From Mogibacterium sp. (GTDB taxonomy: Bacteria; Bacillota; Clostridia; Peptostreptococcales; Anaerovoracaceae), in contig JAFRGC010000066.1 in the NCBI GenBank assembly GCA_017434025.1, forward strand, positions 1 to 64,000: a DNA stretch of 64,000 nt, in the 5' to 3' direction. Each line of letters opens with the position of its first letter. Positions within the stretch are counted from its first letter, which is position 1. Under the pieces are notes generated by a model, which did not search any database, had not been told where the DNA came from, and worked only from the letters and a program-made list of their open reading frames with translations. Made by a program: the position numbers and the translations under genes. Below are positions 47,158-56,412 of this stretch, in pieces.

Positions 47158-48174
47158 ATGGCAAGGAGTAAGGTCTGCATTCTGTATACCGGGGGAACGA
47201 TCGGGATGCTGCGGACGGCGAATGGTTTTGCGCCGGCACAGGGGTATTTTGGCAGAGAGCTCGAAGCGATCCGTGATCTGCACTCGCCTTTGATGCCGGA
47301 ATGGGATCTTGTGGAATTCGATCCGCTGCTGGATTCGTCCAACATTTCTTATGTGCAGTGGAACCAGATCGCCGAAGCGATCCGCGACAGATATGATGAT
47401 TACGACGGATTTGTCGTGCTGCACGGCACTGACACCATGGCTTACAGCACCTCAGCGCTCTCGTTCATGCTGGAGGGGCTGGACAAACCGGTCATCTTCA
47501 CGGGGTCGCAGATCCCTCTCAGTGAACTGCGAAGCGACGGCAAGGACAACCTGATCACGTCAGTCATGATCGCCGGTGAAGGCAAAGTGCGCGAAGTGTG
47601 TCTGTATTTTGGCAACGAACTGCTCCGAGGCTGCCGCGCGACCAAACACTCCGCTGACGAGCTGGTCGCGTTCCAGTCTCCTAATTATCCGCAGCTCGCG
47701 ACCGCCGGCATAGACATCCATTACAAAACAAAATATCTCCGTGATGTCGACGAGTCCACGCCGTTCAGCATCCGCGAACTGCGCAAAACTAGGATCGGCG
47801 TCATCAAGGTTTTCCCGGGCATCCAGTTTGACCTGTTCTCCCCTATCGTCAAGGAGGACCTGGAGGGTTTGATCCTGGAGACTTTCGGCACCGGCAACAT
47901 CCCGGATTATGATGACGCGCTTTCCACCCTGATCAGCGACGCCGCTCAGCAAGGCGCGATCGTTGTCGTGTGCACCCAGTGCCCGCAGGGCTCAGTCAAG
48001 CTCGGCGCTTATGAAGCCGGCTCCGCCCTCGTCAAGGCAGGCGCCGTCAGCGGCTACGACATGACCACCGAAGCCGCCGTCACCAAACTCTCCTATCTGC
48101 TCAGCCAGGACCTCAGCCGGGAAAGCATCAGCATCCTGATGGAGACAGACATGCGGGGAGAACTCAGCAAATAA
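47158..48174 (+). CDS. ansA: Type I (cytoplasmic) L-asparaginase
   Basis: A 338-residue protein with YTGGTIGML (first catalytic Thr) and VVLHGTDTMAY (second Thr/Asp), no signal peptide, and type I length. It hydrolyses asparagine to aspartate and ammonia, feeding the aspartate genes to its left. GAAGGAGG precedes the ATG. Confidence 0.95.
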   Translation: MARSKVCILYTGGTIGMLRTANGFAPAQGYFGRELEAIRDLHSPLMPEWDLVEFDPLLDSSNISYVQWNQIAEAIRDRYDDYDGFVVLHGTDTMAYSTSALSFMLEGLDKPVIFTGSQIPLSELRSDGKDNLITSVMIAGEGKVREVCLYFGNELLRGCRATKHSADELVAFQSPNYPQLATAGIDIHYKTKYLRDVDESTPFSIRELRKTRIGVIKVFPGIQFDLFSPIVKEDLEGLILETFGTGNIPDYDDALSTLISDAAQQGAIVVVCTQCPQGSVKLGAYEAGSALVKAGAVSGYDMTTEAAVTKLSYLLSQDLSRESISILMETDMRGELSK

Positions 48175-48251
48175 ACAGGGGCATCAGGGCGTGGCCGCAT
48201 AGATCAGCCAAGCACTTCGCAGAGGCCCATATAGTTCCCATTTTGAATTTC

Positions 48252-48510
48252 AGCTAAACCGTAACTATATCTGTTCACAATATAGTTACGGTTTTAATTT
48301 CTTCTCAATCTGTAACTATATCTCAGGTATTTCCGGCTCTGTTTATAGTTACGGTTATATTTCCTTCTCATTTCGTAACTATATTTCAGGATTTTTCATT
48401 CTGTTTATAGTTACGGTTTTAAATCTTTCTCAATCCATAACTATATTTCAGGATTTCCTGTTCTGTTTATAGTTACGGTTTTAAATCTTTCTCAATCCGT
48501 AACTATAGAC
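48252..48510. repeat. 62/63-bp tandem hairpin array, related to 10490-10797
   Basis: Four units (TATAGTTACGG anchors at 48281, 48344, 48406, 48468). Arms TATAGTTACGG and CCGTAACTATA pair. Period and arm sequence match the array at 10.5 kb while loops and linkers differ, so both belong to one dispersed family. Confidence 0.93.
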
Positions 48511-48617
48511 CTGGCTTTAACTGTAAATTGCCTACAACCCCACAACTAACATCGGCAATTCAGATTGAAATGCAGGTCATTCAGTAGCTGAACAGAGGCA
48601 ATTGGCCCACACATCCC

Positions 48618-48814
48618 TGTGCCAGCGGTGGCATGTATGTCAATTGATAGTTGAGCACCGGCAAATGACATACAACTTGATCTTGAATCACTGAAGTTTG
48701 AGCTGAAATGTATGCCATAATTAAGGTTCTAACAGGGAAATGGCATACACAACCTTTGTGCCAGCGGTGGCATGTATGTCAATTGATAGTTGAGCACCGG
48801 CAAATGACATACAG
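48618..48814. repeat. 58-bp direct repeat (two copies, 139 bp apart)
   Basis: 48618-48675 and 48757-48814 share the unit starting TGTGCCAGCGGTGGCATG and ending AAATGACATACA. CACAACTAA..CGGCAATTCAG also occurs twice nearby (about 48540 and 48817). Together with the hairpin array it fills the 850-bp gap between ansA and the amylase gene; I see no gene in it. Confidence 0.88.
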
Positions 48815-49021
48815 CTCCACAACTAATACCGGCAATTCAGTTGGTTTTGTGGTTTCCATTTGCCGAAATTTTGATTCGGGAACCATATGTACTGCCCCGA
48901 CAGGAGAATTCCGAAATAAAAACGGCTGCTCCCTGTTCAGATCTCCATAGTGGTCTGATTGGTCACAGCCGTTCCTACTTTTGAATAGTTCTTTCTATGC
49001 ATCCTATGAGTCTAGGCCGGC

Positions 49022-52000
49022 TCACTGTCTTCCGGTCTTCTCTGCCAGATCTCTGAACCAGGCTGCTCTCTCTGCTGCATCCGGGAAGGCTGCTTTGACT
49101 GAGTCGCCTGGGATCTTCCAGGTCCAGTTGCCTTCTGCAATGCCCGGGACGTTCATCCGGGCTTCTGTGCCAAGCATGAACATGTCCTGCAGCTGGACCA
49201 TCGCCAGCGAAGCCGGGCTCTCGTAGATCTGCCTGATGATATCGAGGGCTTCTGTCTCTGCGAGTTTCTGGAGTTTGTTCCCGGCTTCCGCGTCTCTGCC
49301 AAAACCATCTGCCCCATGCGCATCACCCGCACTTGCGCCTGTATACGAGCTGCCTGAATGCGTGCTTCCTGCATACAAATTGCTCTGATGTGTGCTGCCT
49401 GCATCCACGCTGCTCGGGTGGATTGTGCTTGCGTGTATTGCCATCAGGTATTTCGCGAGCTCTTCCGACGTTAGTTTGGTGAAGTCATGCGGAAGGTGTC
49501 TGGCGACTTCTTCTGAAAGGTATCTGGCGGCTTCGTATGGAGGGAGTTTGGCGAGCTTGTCCGGGATGACTTTCTCCAGAACGAACCCGATGAGGGTGTC
49601 GTTGTCGTGAGTCCCTGTGTAGAAGGCTCTGCGGGCGGCTGCTTCCGGCTCCAGTGCCAGCATCTCTGCTGCTGTGAACTGCCAGATGTCCATGCCCGGC
49701 AGGCCGGACAGTTTGAGCAGGTTCTTGACGCCTGCGTCGAGGAAGCCGAGGTCTTCTGCGAGCACTTTCATGCCGAGGCCTTCGTCCGCGAGCATTTTCC
49801 TGATCGCTCTGAAGAACCCGATGCCCGCGCTGTGCTGCCACACGCCCTGAAGCGGTTTCTCCCCGTAAGGGATCGCGTAGTACTCGGAGAGTCCTCTGAA
49901 GTGGTCGAGTCTCAGGATGTCATATCTCTCCGCGCACTGCTTGAGTCTCCTGAGCCACCATCCGTAATCGTCGTCGCGGAGTTTGTCCCAGTCGTACAAC
50001 GGGTTGCCCCAGTCCTGACCGTCTTTGCTGAACGCGTCAGGCGGTACTCCTGCGTGGACTTTGAGCCTGCCGTCCTCGTCCAGGCGGAACACTTCCTTGT
50101 TTGCCCAGACATCCGCGCTGTTCTCTGCCATATACATCGGCAGATCTCCCATCATGCGGATGCCGAGACCGTTCGCGTATTCCTTGAGGTCCTTCCACTG
50201 TTCGTGGAAATAGTACTGATCCCTGAACAGCTTGTCGATCTCCTCCGCATGATCCGCCGAGAGTTTGTCGAGCAGTTCCGCCGGGTCTCCGTCTCTGTAC
50301 TCTTCCGGCCAAACGTGCCAGCTCTTCCTGCGATGCATCTTGCTCAGCACCGTAAACGCAGCGTACTCTGTCAGCCAGTCATGGTTCTCACGGCAAAAGC
50401 TCTCATATCCGCTGTCGTCCGGCAGTTCGTCGCGATTGATGAATGCAGGGTTGCCGGCAAAAGCAGCGTAGCTGCTGTACGGTGACCCGCCAAGTCCCGC
50501 AGGGTTGAGCGGCAGCACCTGCCAAACCTTCATGCCCGCGTCGGACAGATAATCCGCGAACTCTTTCGCCGGTGTTCCCAGAACGCCTTTGCCCAGAGAG
50601 CTGATGTGGCATATCACGCCTGCAGCCCTTCCGAGGTCTTCTCTCAACGGCTCCTCGTCCATGATGCAGATGACCATAGCGGACAGTCTCTCCATGTGGA
50701 TGACTTCACCCAGGCCTTCCCTGCCGACCTTGACCTCTTCGGAAGTCAGCAGTTCCAGAGCGTATCCTCCGGCTGTCTCAGCACACTTCCTCAGATCGAC
50801 ATCGACCGGTCCATAGCTCCTGTTTGCCAGGACCAGGACCCTCTCGCCTCTGCCGCCGCGTTCGCAGCGTACGAATGCAAACACATCATCACTGATGCCT
50901 TCCCTGCCGGAAAGCATCACTACATCACCGTGTTTGAGCACAGGGTGTTCGTCATAGATCAGGCCAAGCATCCTGTAATGATACCCGAGGTCGAGATTCT
51001 CGAATCCCCAAGGATATCCGTTCCTGTTCAGCGGATCGACTCCGCCGGTCAGGCCGACCTCATCTCCGTAATAGATGCAAGGAACACCCGGAAGCGCGTA
51101 CTGCAGCACGGAGAGCAGTCTCACCTTGCGGACCGCCGACGGATAGTCCTCCTCAGCAGCCATCGCGGTAATGATCCTCTCCCTGTCATGACTTCCTATG
51201 AGGTTGAGCCCCGCATAGAAGTTCGCCTCTGGGTAGTTCTCTTTGAGACTCAGCAGCATCTCTCCTGCCTGCCCCGACGAGATCGTATAATTGACATAAT
51301 CAAGGAGCAGCGATCTGAGCGGATAATTCATCACTCCGTCCAGCTCGTCTCCCATGAAATATTTGCGCCGTTCGCCGTAGCTGATCTTATTGCTGGCATC
51401 CTCCCAGACCTCTCCGATGAGAAGCCCTTCAGGGTCGATGCTGCGGATCCGCTCTCTTGCTTCCTGAATAAAGGAATCCGGCAGCTCATCCGCCACATCC
51501 AGCCTCCAGCCTGACGCGCCGGCTTTCATCCAGTGCGATACCGCGCCTTCCTCACCGAGGATCAGCTCCCTGAATCCCGGATCATTCTCTTCGACTTCCG
51601 GCAGATCCTCAACGCCCCACCAGCATTTGTAACCGCTTGGCTCGTTCTTATCGAACCGGAACCAGCTCCTGTACGGAGAGTCCTTATGCTTGTAGGCTCC
51701 GAGATTGCCGTCCGCCTCGTAATTGCCGTACATATCGAAGTATTTGCTGTCCGCGCCGGTATGGCTGAAAACTCCGTCGAGGATCAACCGGATCCCGCGT
51801 TTACGGGCTTCCGCTGCCAGATGCGCAAAATCTTCTTCCGTTCCGAGCGACGGATCGATTTTCATGTAGTCCGCCGTATCGTAATGGTGATTGGACGTCG
51901 ACTCAAACACCGGGTTGAGATAGATCCCGGTCACACCAAGCGACTTGAGGTAATCGAGTTTGTCTTCGATGCCCCTCAGACTTCCGCCGTAAATCGGCCA

Positions 52001-52591
52001 GTCCGTGACTTTGTTCTGCTCGTCGCGGATATAATAAGCCGGCCTGTTCCAATCTTCCTGCAGGATGCGGTTCTCACCCGGTCTGCTGTTGACCTCTCTG
52101 ACGGATGCCTCGACACGCTCTTTCCAGTTCTTATCGCGCGCAAAACGGTCCGGGAATACCTGGTAGATGATCCCGTCCGTATACCACGACGGCACATCCG
52201 CAGGTTTGTATACGGTGATCTGGAACGGTGCAGGGGTATCTCCGGTAAACTCGTGCTCGTGATAAACTCTTCCCTCTCCACCGGTCCTCCCGTCATTATT
52301 GCCGTAATAGATGTAACCGCGGTCATCGTCGCTGCCAACCTGTATCGCAAACGCGTACCACAGCAGGCATCCGGTCTTCGGCGCGTTGATCACAGCAGAA
52401 TACATCCCGTCTCCGACCGACTTCATATCGATCATCGACGGCATGCCTGCCTCGTCACGCCACAGCATCAGGCTGACATTCTCAGGATACAGCCCATTAA
52501 TCTCAATAAAAAGTTCGATCGCTGTACCAACTGGTACAGCGCCGAACGGTTTCCTGTATTTCTCTTGTCTTGAATCGTGTATTATTCTCAT
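49022..52591 (-). CDS. GH13 alpha-amylase/pullulanase-like – GH77 4-alpha-glucanotransferase fusion
   Basis: An 1189-residue protein. Residues about 1-130 are a beta domain (CBM34-like); about 140-640 is a GH13 barrel (GWRLDVADEL nucleophile Asp, LLIGEVWED acid Glu, IGSHDRERI Asp). From about 680 to the end is a MalQ-type GH77 domain (GKGVLGTPAKEFADYL, DILRLDHFRGL, VLAEDLG, GTHDNDT). So one chain would both hydrolyse and transfer glucans. Within GH77, at about 1065-1115, is a Ser/Thr/Gly/His-rich insertion with near-repeats. Start MRIIHD lies 5 bp after the glgA stop; a longer frame overlaps glgA. Confidence 0.9.
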   Translation of the reverse strand: MRIIHDSRQEKYRKPFGAVPVGTAIELFIEINGLYPENVSLMLWRDEAGMPSMIDMKSVGDGMYSAVINAPKTGCLLWYAFAIQVGSDDDRGYIYYGNNDGRTGGEGRVYHEHEFTGDTPAPFQITVYKPADVPSWYTDGIIYQVFPDRFARDKNWKERVEASVREVNSRPGENRILQEDWNRPAYYIRDEQNKVTDWPIYGGSLRGIEDKLDYLKSLGVTGIYLNPVFESTSNHHYDTADYMKIDPSLGTEEDFAHLAAEARKRGIRLILDGVFSHTGADSKYFDMYGNYEADGNLGAYKHKDSPYRSWFRFDKNEPSGYKCWWGVEDLPEVEENDPGFRELILGEEGAVSHWMKAGASGWRLDVADELPDSFIQEARERIRSIDPEGLLIGEVWEDASNKISYGERRKYFMGDELDGVMNYPLRSLLLDYVNYTISSGQAGEMLLSLKENYPEANFYAGLNLIGSHDRERIITAMAAEEDYPSAVRKVRLLSVLQYALPGVPCIYYGDEVGLTGGVDPLNRNGYPWGFENLDLGYHYRMLGLIYDEHPVLKHGDVVMLSGREGISDDVFAFVRCERGGRGERVLVLANRSYGPVDVDLRKCAETAGGYALELLTSEEVKVGREGLGEVIHMERLSAMVICIMDEEPLREDLGRAAGVICHISSLGKGVLGTPAKEFADYLSDAGMKVWQVLPLNPAGLGGSPYSSYAAFAGNPAFINRDELPDDSGYESFCRENHDWLTEYAAFTVLSKMHRRKSWHVWPEEYRDGDPAELLDKLSADHAEEIDKLFRDQYYFHEQWKDLKEYANGLGIRMMGDLPMYMAENSADVWANKEVFRLDEDGRLKVHAGVPPDAFSKDGQDWGNPLYDWDKLRDDDYGWWLRRLKQCAERYDILRLDHFRGLSEYYAIPYGEKPLQGVWQHSAGIGFFRAIRKMLADEGLGMKVLAEDLGFLDAGVKNLLKLSGLPGMDIWQFTAAEMLALEPEAAARRAFYTGTHDNDTLIGFVLEKVIPDKLAKLPPYEAARYLSEEVARHLPHDFTKLTSEELAKYLMAIHASTIHPSSVDAGSTHQSNLYAGSTHSGSSYTGASAGDAHGADGFGRDAEAGNKLQKLAETEALDIIRQIYESPASLAMVQLQDMFMLGTEARMNVPGIAEGNWTWKIPGDSVKAAFPDAAERAAWFRDLAEKTGRQ

Positions 52592-52595
52592 TATC

Positions 52596-54050
52596 CTACT
52601 TTCCCAGGAGTCCTGCGTACAGCTTGCGGTATTCTTCTGCGGATTCTTCCCAGCCGAAATGCTTAGCCATAGCATTCGCCTGGAGAGTCTTCCATGTATC
52701 CTTGTGTTCATACCACAGTTCTACAGCAAGCTCGATGGCTTTCCTCAGTCCGTTGACATCGAAGTCTTTGAACGAGAATCCATTCGCATTCTCTCCTGCG
52801 TCCCAATATCCGTCTACCGTATCCTTGAGTCCGCCTGTCTCTCTGACGAGCGGCAGTGTGCCGTATCTCATGGAGATCATCTGAGCAAGGCCGCATGGCT
52901 CGAACTCGGATGGCATCAGGAATACATCCGCGCCGGCGTAGAAACGTCTCGACATCGCTTCGTTGAAGGTGATCCTTGCAGCGAAACTGTCCTGATGTTC
53001 ATACGCAAATCTGCCGATCGCGTTCTCAAATCTGAAGTCTCCCGTTCCGAGGATAGCGACCTGCAGATCGCCGCGCTTGGCGAGTTCAGGAAGGAGCTCT
53101 GTGAGGAGATTTGCGCCTTTCTGCTGTGTAAGCCTGCTGACCATAGCGAACAGCGGAACATCAGGATCTTCCTTCAGTCCGAGTTCTCTCTGGAGAGCGA
53201 GCTTGTCCTCGACCTTCTTGCCCAGATCATTCGCAGAGTAGTTCACGAAGATATTTTGGTCGGTCTTAGGATCGTAGTTGCGGCGGTCAATACCGTTGAT
53301 GATACCGTAGAGTTTGTACTTCCTGGATCTGAACAGACCGTCCAGACCTTCTCCGTATTGCTCTGTGCAGATCTCTTCAGCATATGTCGGGCTTACAGTA
53401 GTGACTGCATCTGAATAGATGACAGCACCCTGCATGAAGTTGACCGCGTTCCTGGTCTCCAGCTGGCCTTCGGCCGGGGTCTTGTGCAGACCAAGTACAT
53501 CTCCAATCATGTACTTGTCATACATGCCCTGGAATTTGAGGTTGTGGATCGTAAATACGGTCTTGATGCGGTCAAAACGTCCGTCCCCCCTGTACAGCTC
53601 ACGCAGGAACACCGGTACAAGAGCGGTGTGCCAGTCGTTGCAGTGAAGGATGTCCGGCGCATAATTCTTGCTGATATGCTTGATACTCTCAAGCACAGCA
53701 GCTGAGAAGAACGCGACTCTCTCGCCGTCATCATGCTCTCCGTAAACACTGCCTCTCCTGAAGTAATACTCGTTGTCGAGGAAGTAGTAAACTACGTTGG
53801 CTTTGCGGAGTGTGTACAGTCCGCAATACTGCCTTCTCCATCCGAGCGGTACTTCATAGCTGTCGACGAATCTCATCTTCTTCCGGTATTCTTCCGGAAT
53901 CGTATTGAGCAGCGGCAGAATGACTCTCGCATCAAAATTGTCATTCTTGATATATGCAGGCAAAGAACCTGCTACATCGCCGAGTCCGCCCGTCTTGATG
54001 AACGGGGTGGCTTCGAACGCGGCGAATAACACTCTGGTCTTGTCACCCAT
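52596..54050 (-). CDS. glgA: Glycogen synthase
   Basis: A 484-residue GT5 enzyme with KTGGLGDVAGSLP (ADP-glucose binding) and the C-terminal PSEFEPCGLAQ..YGTLPLVRETGGLKDTV signature. It extends alpha-1,4-glucan from ADP-glucose. Gene order glgB-P-C-D-A on the minus strand is a complete glycogen unit. Confidence 0.97.
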   Translation of the reverse strand: MGDKTRVLFAAFEATPFIKTGGLGDVAGSLPAYIKNDNFDARVILPLLNTIPEEYRKKMRFVDSYEVPLGWRRQYCGLYTLRKANVVYYFLDNEYYFRRGSVYGEHDDGERVAFFSAAVLESIKHISKNYAPDILHCNDWHTALVPVFLRELYRGDGRFDRIKTVFTIHNLKFQGMYDKYMIGDVLGLHKTPAEGQLETRNAVNFMQGAVIYSDAVTTVSPTYAEEICTEQYGEGLDGLFRSRKYKLYGIINGIDRRNYDPKTDQNIFVNYSANDLGKKVEDKLALQRELGLKEDPDVPLFAMVSRLTQQKGANLLTELLPELAKRGDLQVAILGTGDFRFENAIGRFAYEHQDSFAARITFNEAMSRRFYAGADVFLMPSEFEPCGLAQMISMRYGTLPLVRETGGLKDTVDGYWDAGENANGFSFKDFDVNGLRKAIELAVELWYEHKDTWKTLQANAMAKHFGWEESAEEYRKLYAGLLGK

Positions 54051-54059
54051 GGGACCCTC

Positions 54060-55163
54060 CTAGATGGTCTTTTCTTTTCCAATGATGATAGGGTCACCGT
54101 CACCGCCGTAGATCTTGATGCCTTCGTTGATCGTGACATACTTGTCGCAGATAACGTTGTCAAGAACTGCGCCTTCTCCGATCTCGCCGTGCATCATGAT
54201 CACGCTGTTCTTGACGACAGCATTTTTACCGATGTTGACGGTACGGAATATGATGCTGTTCTCAACGCGGCCTTCGATCCTGCAGCCTGCAGAGATAACG
54301 GAGTTCCTTACATCGGAACCCGGGAGGAAGAGTGCCGGAGCTTCGTCCTGTGTCTTAGTGAAGATCAGTCTCTCCGGATTGCAGAAAACTTCGTTACGGA
54401 TATCATAGTCAGTCATCGCCTGGTTGACCTTGAGCAGATCAGCAGCATTGTAGATCTTGCCGAGATATCCCTTGAATTCGAAGGTTCCGATATCGATCGT
54501 ATCCAGATTGTCTCTGAGGATATCGATCATATCCATGTGATCCAGTGCGCCGAACCAGTCGATGAAGTCTTCCATGTAGTCTCTGTCGATGATGAAGCAG
54601 TCTGCAAAGTAGTTGGACCATCCGAAGCCTTCTCTTGCGATGGATGTTACTTTGCCGTCTTCGTCAGTTTCCAGGAAATATCCATGGTGATTCTCTCCCC
54701 TAGGTACCTTCTTGAATACCATAGTGATCGGGTCTGATGATTCGCTGTGCTGTTTGATCAGTGGTTCAAAATCGATGTTCCATACATCGCTGCTGCCCAT
54801 GCAGATGACGAAATCTGCGTCATCTCTCTCGAAGAACTTCCTGTTCTTGACGATATCTCTCAGGAGGAATCTGCTTCCTTCTGACTTCAGGCCATATACC
54901 GAGCCCGGCATCAGGAACAGGCCGCCTGTCTTACGTCCCAGGGACCATGGGTTGCCGATACCGATGTGGTCGATCAGCGATCCTGAATTGTAAGGAGCGA
55001 TGATTCCTACGGTCGTGATACCCGAGTTGACCAGGTTGGAAAGTGCAAAGTCGATAAGTCTGTATCTGCCGCCGTATGGGATCGACGCCATTGTCCTGTC
55101 CTTGGTGAGTTCGCCGAGACTGGAGCTGTCGTAATTAGCGGAAATCAATCCAATAGTCTTCAT
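54060..55163 (-). CDS. glgD: GlgD, regulatory-type glucose-1-phosphate adenylyltransferase subunit
   Basis: A 367-residue homologue of GlgC in which the N-terminal GGxGxRL loop is replaced by ISANYDSSSLGELT, so it is unlikely to be catalytic alone. In Firmicutes GlgD pairs with GlgC and raises activity. It retains YGGRYRLIDFALSN and a C-terminal beta-helix. It lies between glgC and glgA. Confidence 0.95.
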   Translation of the reverse strand: MKTIGLISANYDSSSLGELTKDRTMASIPYGGRYRLIDFALSNLVNSGITTVGIIAPYNSGSLIDHIGIGNPWSLGRKTGGLFLMPGSVYGLKSEGSRFLLRDIVKNRKFFERDDADFVICMGSSDVWNIDFEPLIKQHSESSDPITMVFKKVPRGENHHGYFLETDEDGKVTSIAREGFGWSNYFADCFIIDRDYMEDFIDWFGALDHMDMIDILRDNLDTIDIGTFEFKGYLGKIYNAADLLKVNQAMTDYDIRNEVFCNPERLIFTKTQDEAPALFLPGSDVRNSVISAGCRIEGRVENSIIFRTVNIGKNAVVKNSVIMMHGEIGEGAVLDNVICDKYVTINEGIKIYGGDGDPIIIGKEKTI

Positions 55164-55182
55164 TTCTTACGCCTCCTTATCC

Positions 55183-56313
55183 TTAAACTGTCAGTCTGGC
55201 ATTGCCGTGGACTATAACTTCTCCGTCTTCACTGCCGACAACTGCATTATCTTCAACGATAGTACCTTCGTTGATGATCGCTTTGGTGATGCGGCAGTTC
55301 CTGCCGATCCATGCGTTCGGCAGAACGATCGAATCTTCGATAACTGTTCCGTCACCGATCACCGCACCGGATCCGATGATCGAGTGCTTGACTGTGCCGT
55401 AAACTGTGCAGCCATTGCAGATCATGGACTTGCCGATGTTAGCATTCGGTCCGAGATACTGAGGCGGATACATATTGGAGTTGGAGAATACTCTCATGTC
55501 TCTGTTGAATACATTGATGTTCTCCAGATCGTCCATCAGATCCATCTGGCTGTCATAGTAGCTCTTGACAGTTCCGACGTCTCTCCAGTAACCCTCGAAC
55601 CTGTAGACGTGCAGGCTCTGGCCTTCTGCGAGCATCTTAGGAATGATATCCTTACCGAAGTCATGGCTGGATTCTTTATCAGCATGGTCTTCAAGAAGAG
55701 CTTTGCGGAGCGCCTTCCATGAGAAGATATAGATACCCATCGAAGCGAGATTGCTGTCCGGTTCTTTCGGCTTCTCGGAGAACTTCACGATCCTGCCCTC
55801 TTCGTCAGCGGTCATGATACCGAATCTGCTGGCTTCTTCCCAAGGGACCTCGATGACAGATACTGTAAGGTCTGCATTATTATCTGTATGCGCCTTCAGC
55901 ATCTTCTTGTAGTCCATCTTGTAGATATGGTCGCCGGAAAGGATCAGTACATTCTCAGGATCATACATGTCTATGAAGTCGATGTTGTGGTAGATCGCGT
56001 CTGCGGTTCCTTCATACCACTCACCGCCGGTCTCCCCGGCATACGGAGGCAGGATATGTACTCCTCCATCATTGACAGCCATGTCCCAGGACTCTCCTGT
56101 GCCGACGTATTTGTTCAGCACCAGCGGTTTGTACTGTACCAGGATACCTACCGTATCGATCCCCGAATTCTTACAGTTCGATAGACCGAAGTCGATGATC
56201 CTGTACTTGCCGCCGAATGAAACGGCCGGCTTGGCGATGCTCGAAGTCAGGCTGCCCAGTCTGCTTCCCTGACCTCCGGCCAGGAGCATCGCAATCATTT
56301 TTTTCTTCTTCAT
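55183..56313 (-). CDS. glgC: Glucose-1-phosphate adenylyltransferase
   Basis: A 376-residue protein with [10 protein letters not shown] near the N-terminus, the sugar-nucleotide motifs [19 protein letters not shown] and IVPKML-like region, and a left-handed beta-helix tail. It makes ADP-glucose, the committed step. Start at MKKKKM because GAGGAGG lies nine bases upstream. Confidence 0.97.
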   Translation of the reverse strand: MKKKKMIAMLLAGGQGSRLGSLTSSIAKPAVSFGGKYRIIDFGLSNCKNSGIDTVGILVQYKPLVLNKYVGTGESWDMAVNDGGVHILPPYAGETGGEWYEGTADAIYHNIDFIDMYDPENVLILSGDHIYKMDYKKMLKAHTDNNADLTVSVIEVPWEEASRFGIMTADEEGRIVKFSEKPKEPDSNLASMGIYIFSWKALRKALLEDHADKESSHDFGKDIIPKMLAEGQSLHVYRFEGYWRDVGTVKSYYDSQMDLMDDLENINVFNRDMRVFSNSNMYPPQYLGPNANIGKSMICNGCTVYGTVKHSIIGSGAVIGDGTVIEDSIVLPNAWIGRNCRITKAIINEGTIVEDNAVVGSEDGEVIVHGNARLTV

Positions 56314-56412
56314 GATCTTATGCCTCCTCATTTCTTGAAGTACTGTTTATTATCTGTCTCAATTGTACCCTAAAACAGGTATCAATAATTATTATCAACC
56401 ACAAGAAGTACA

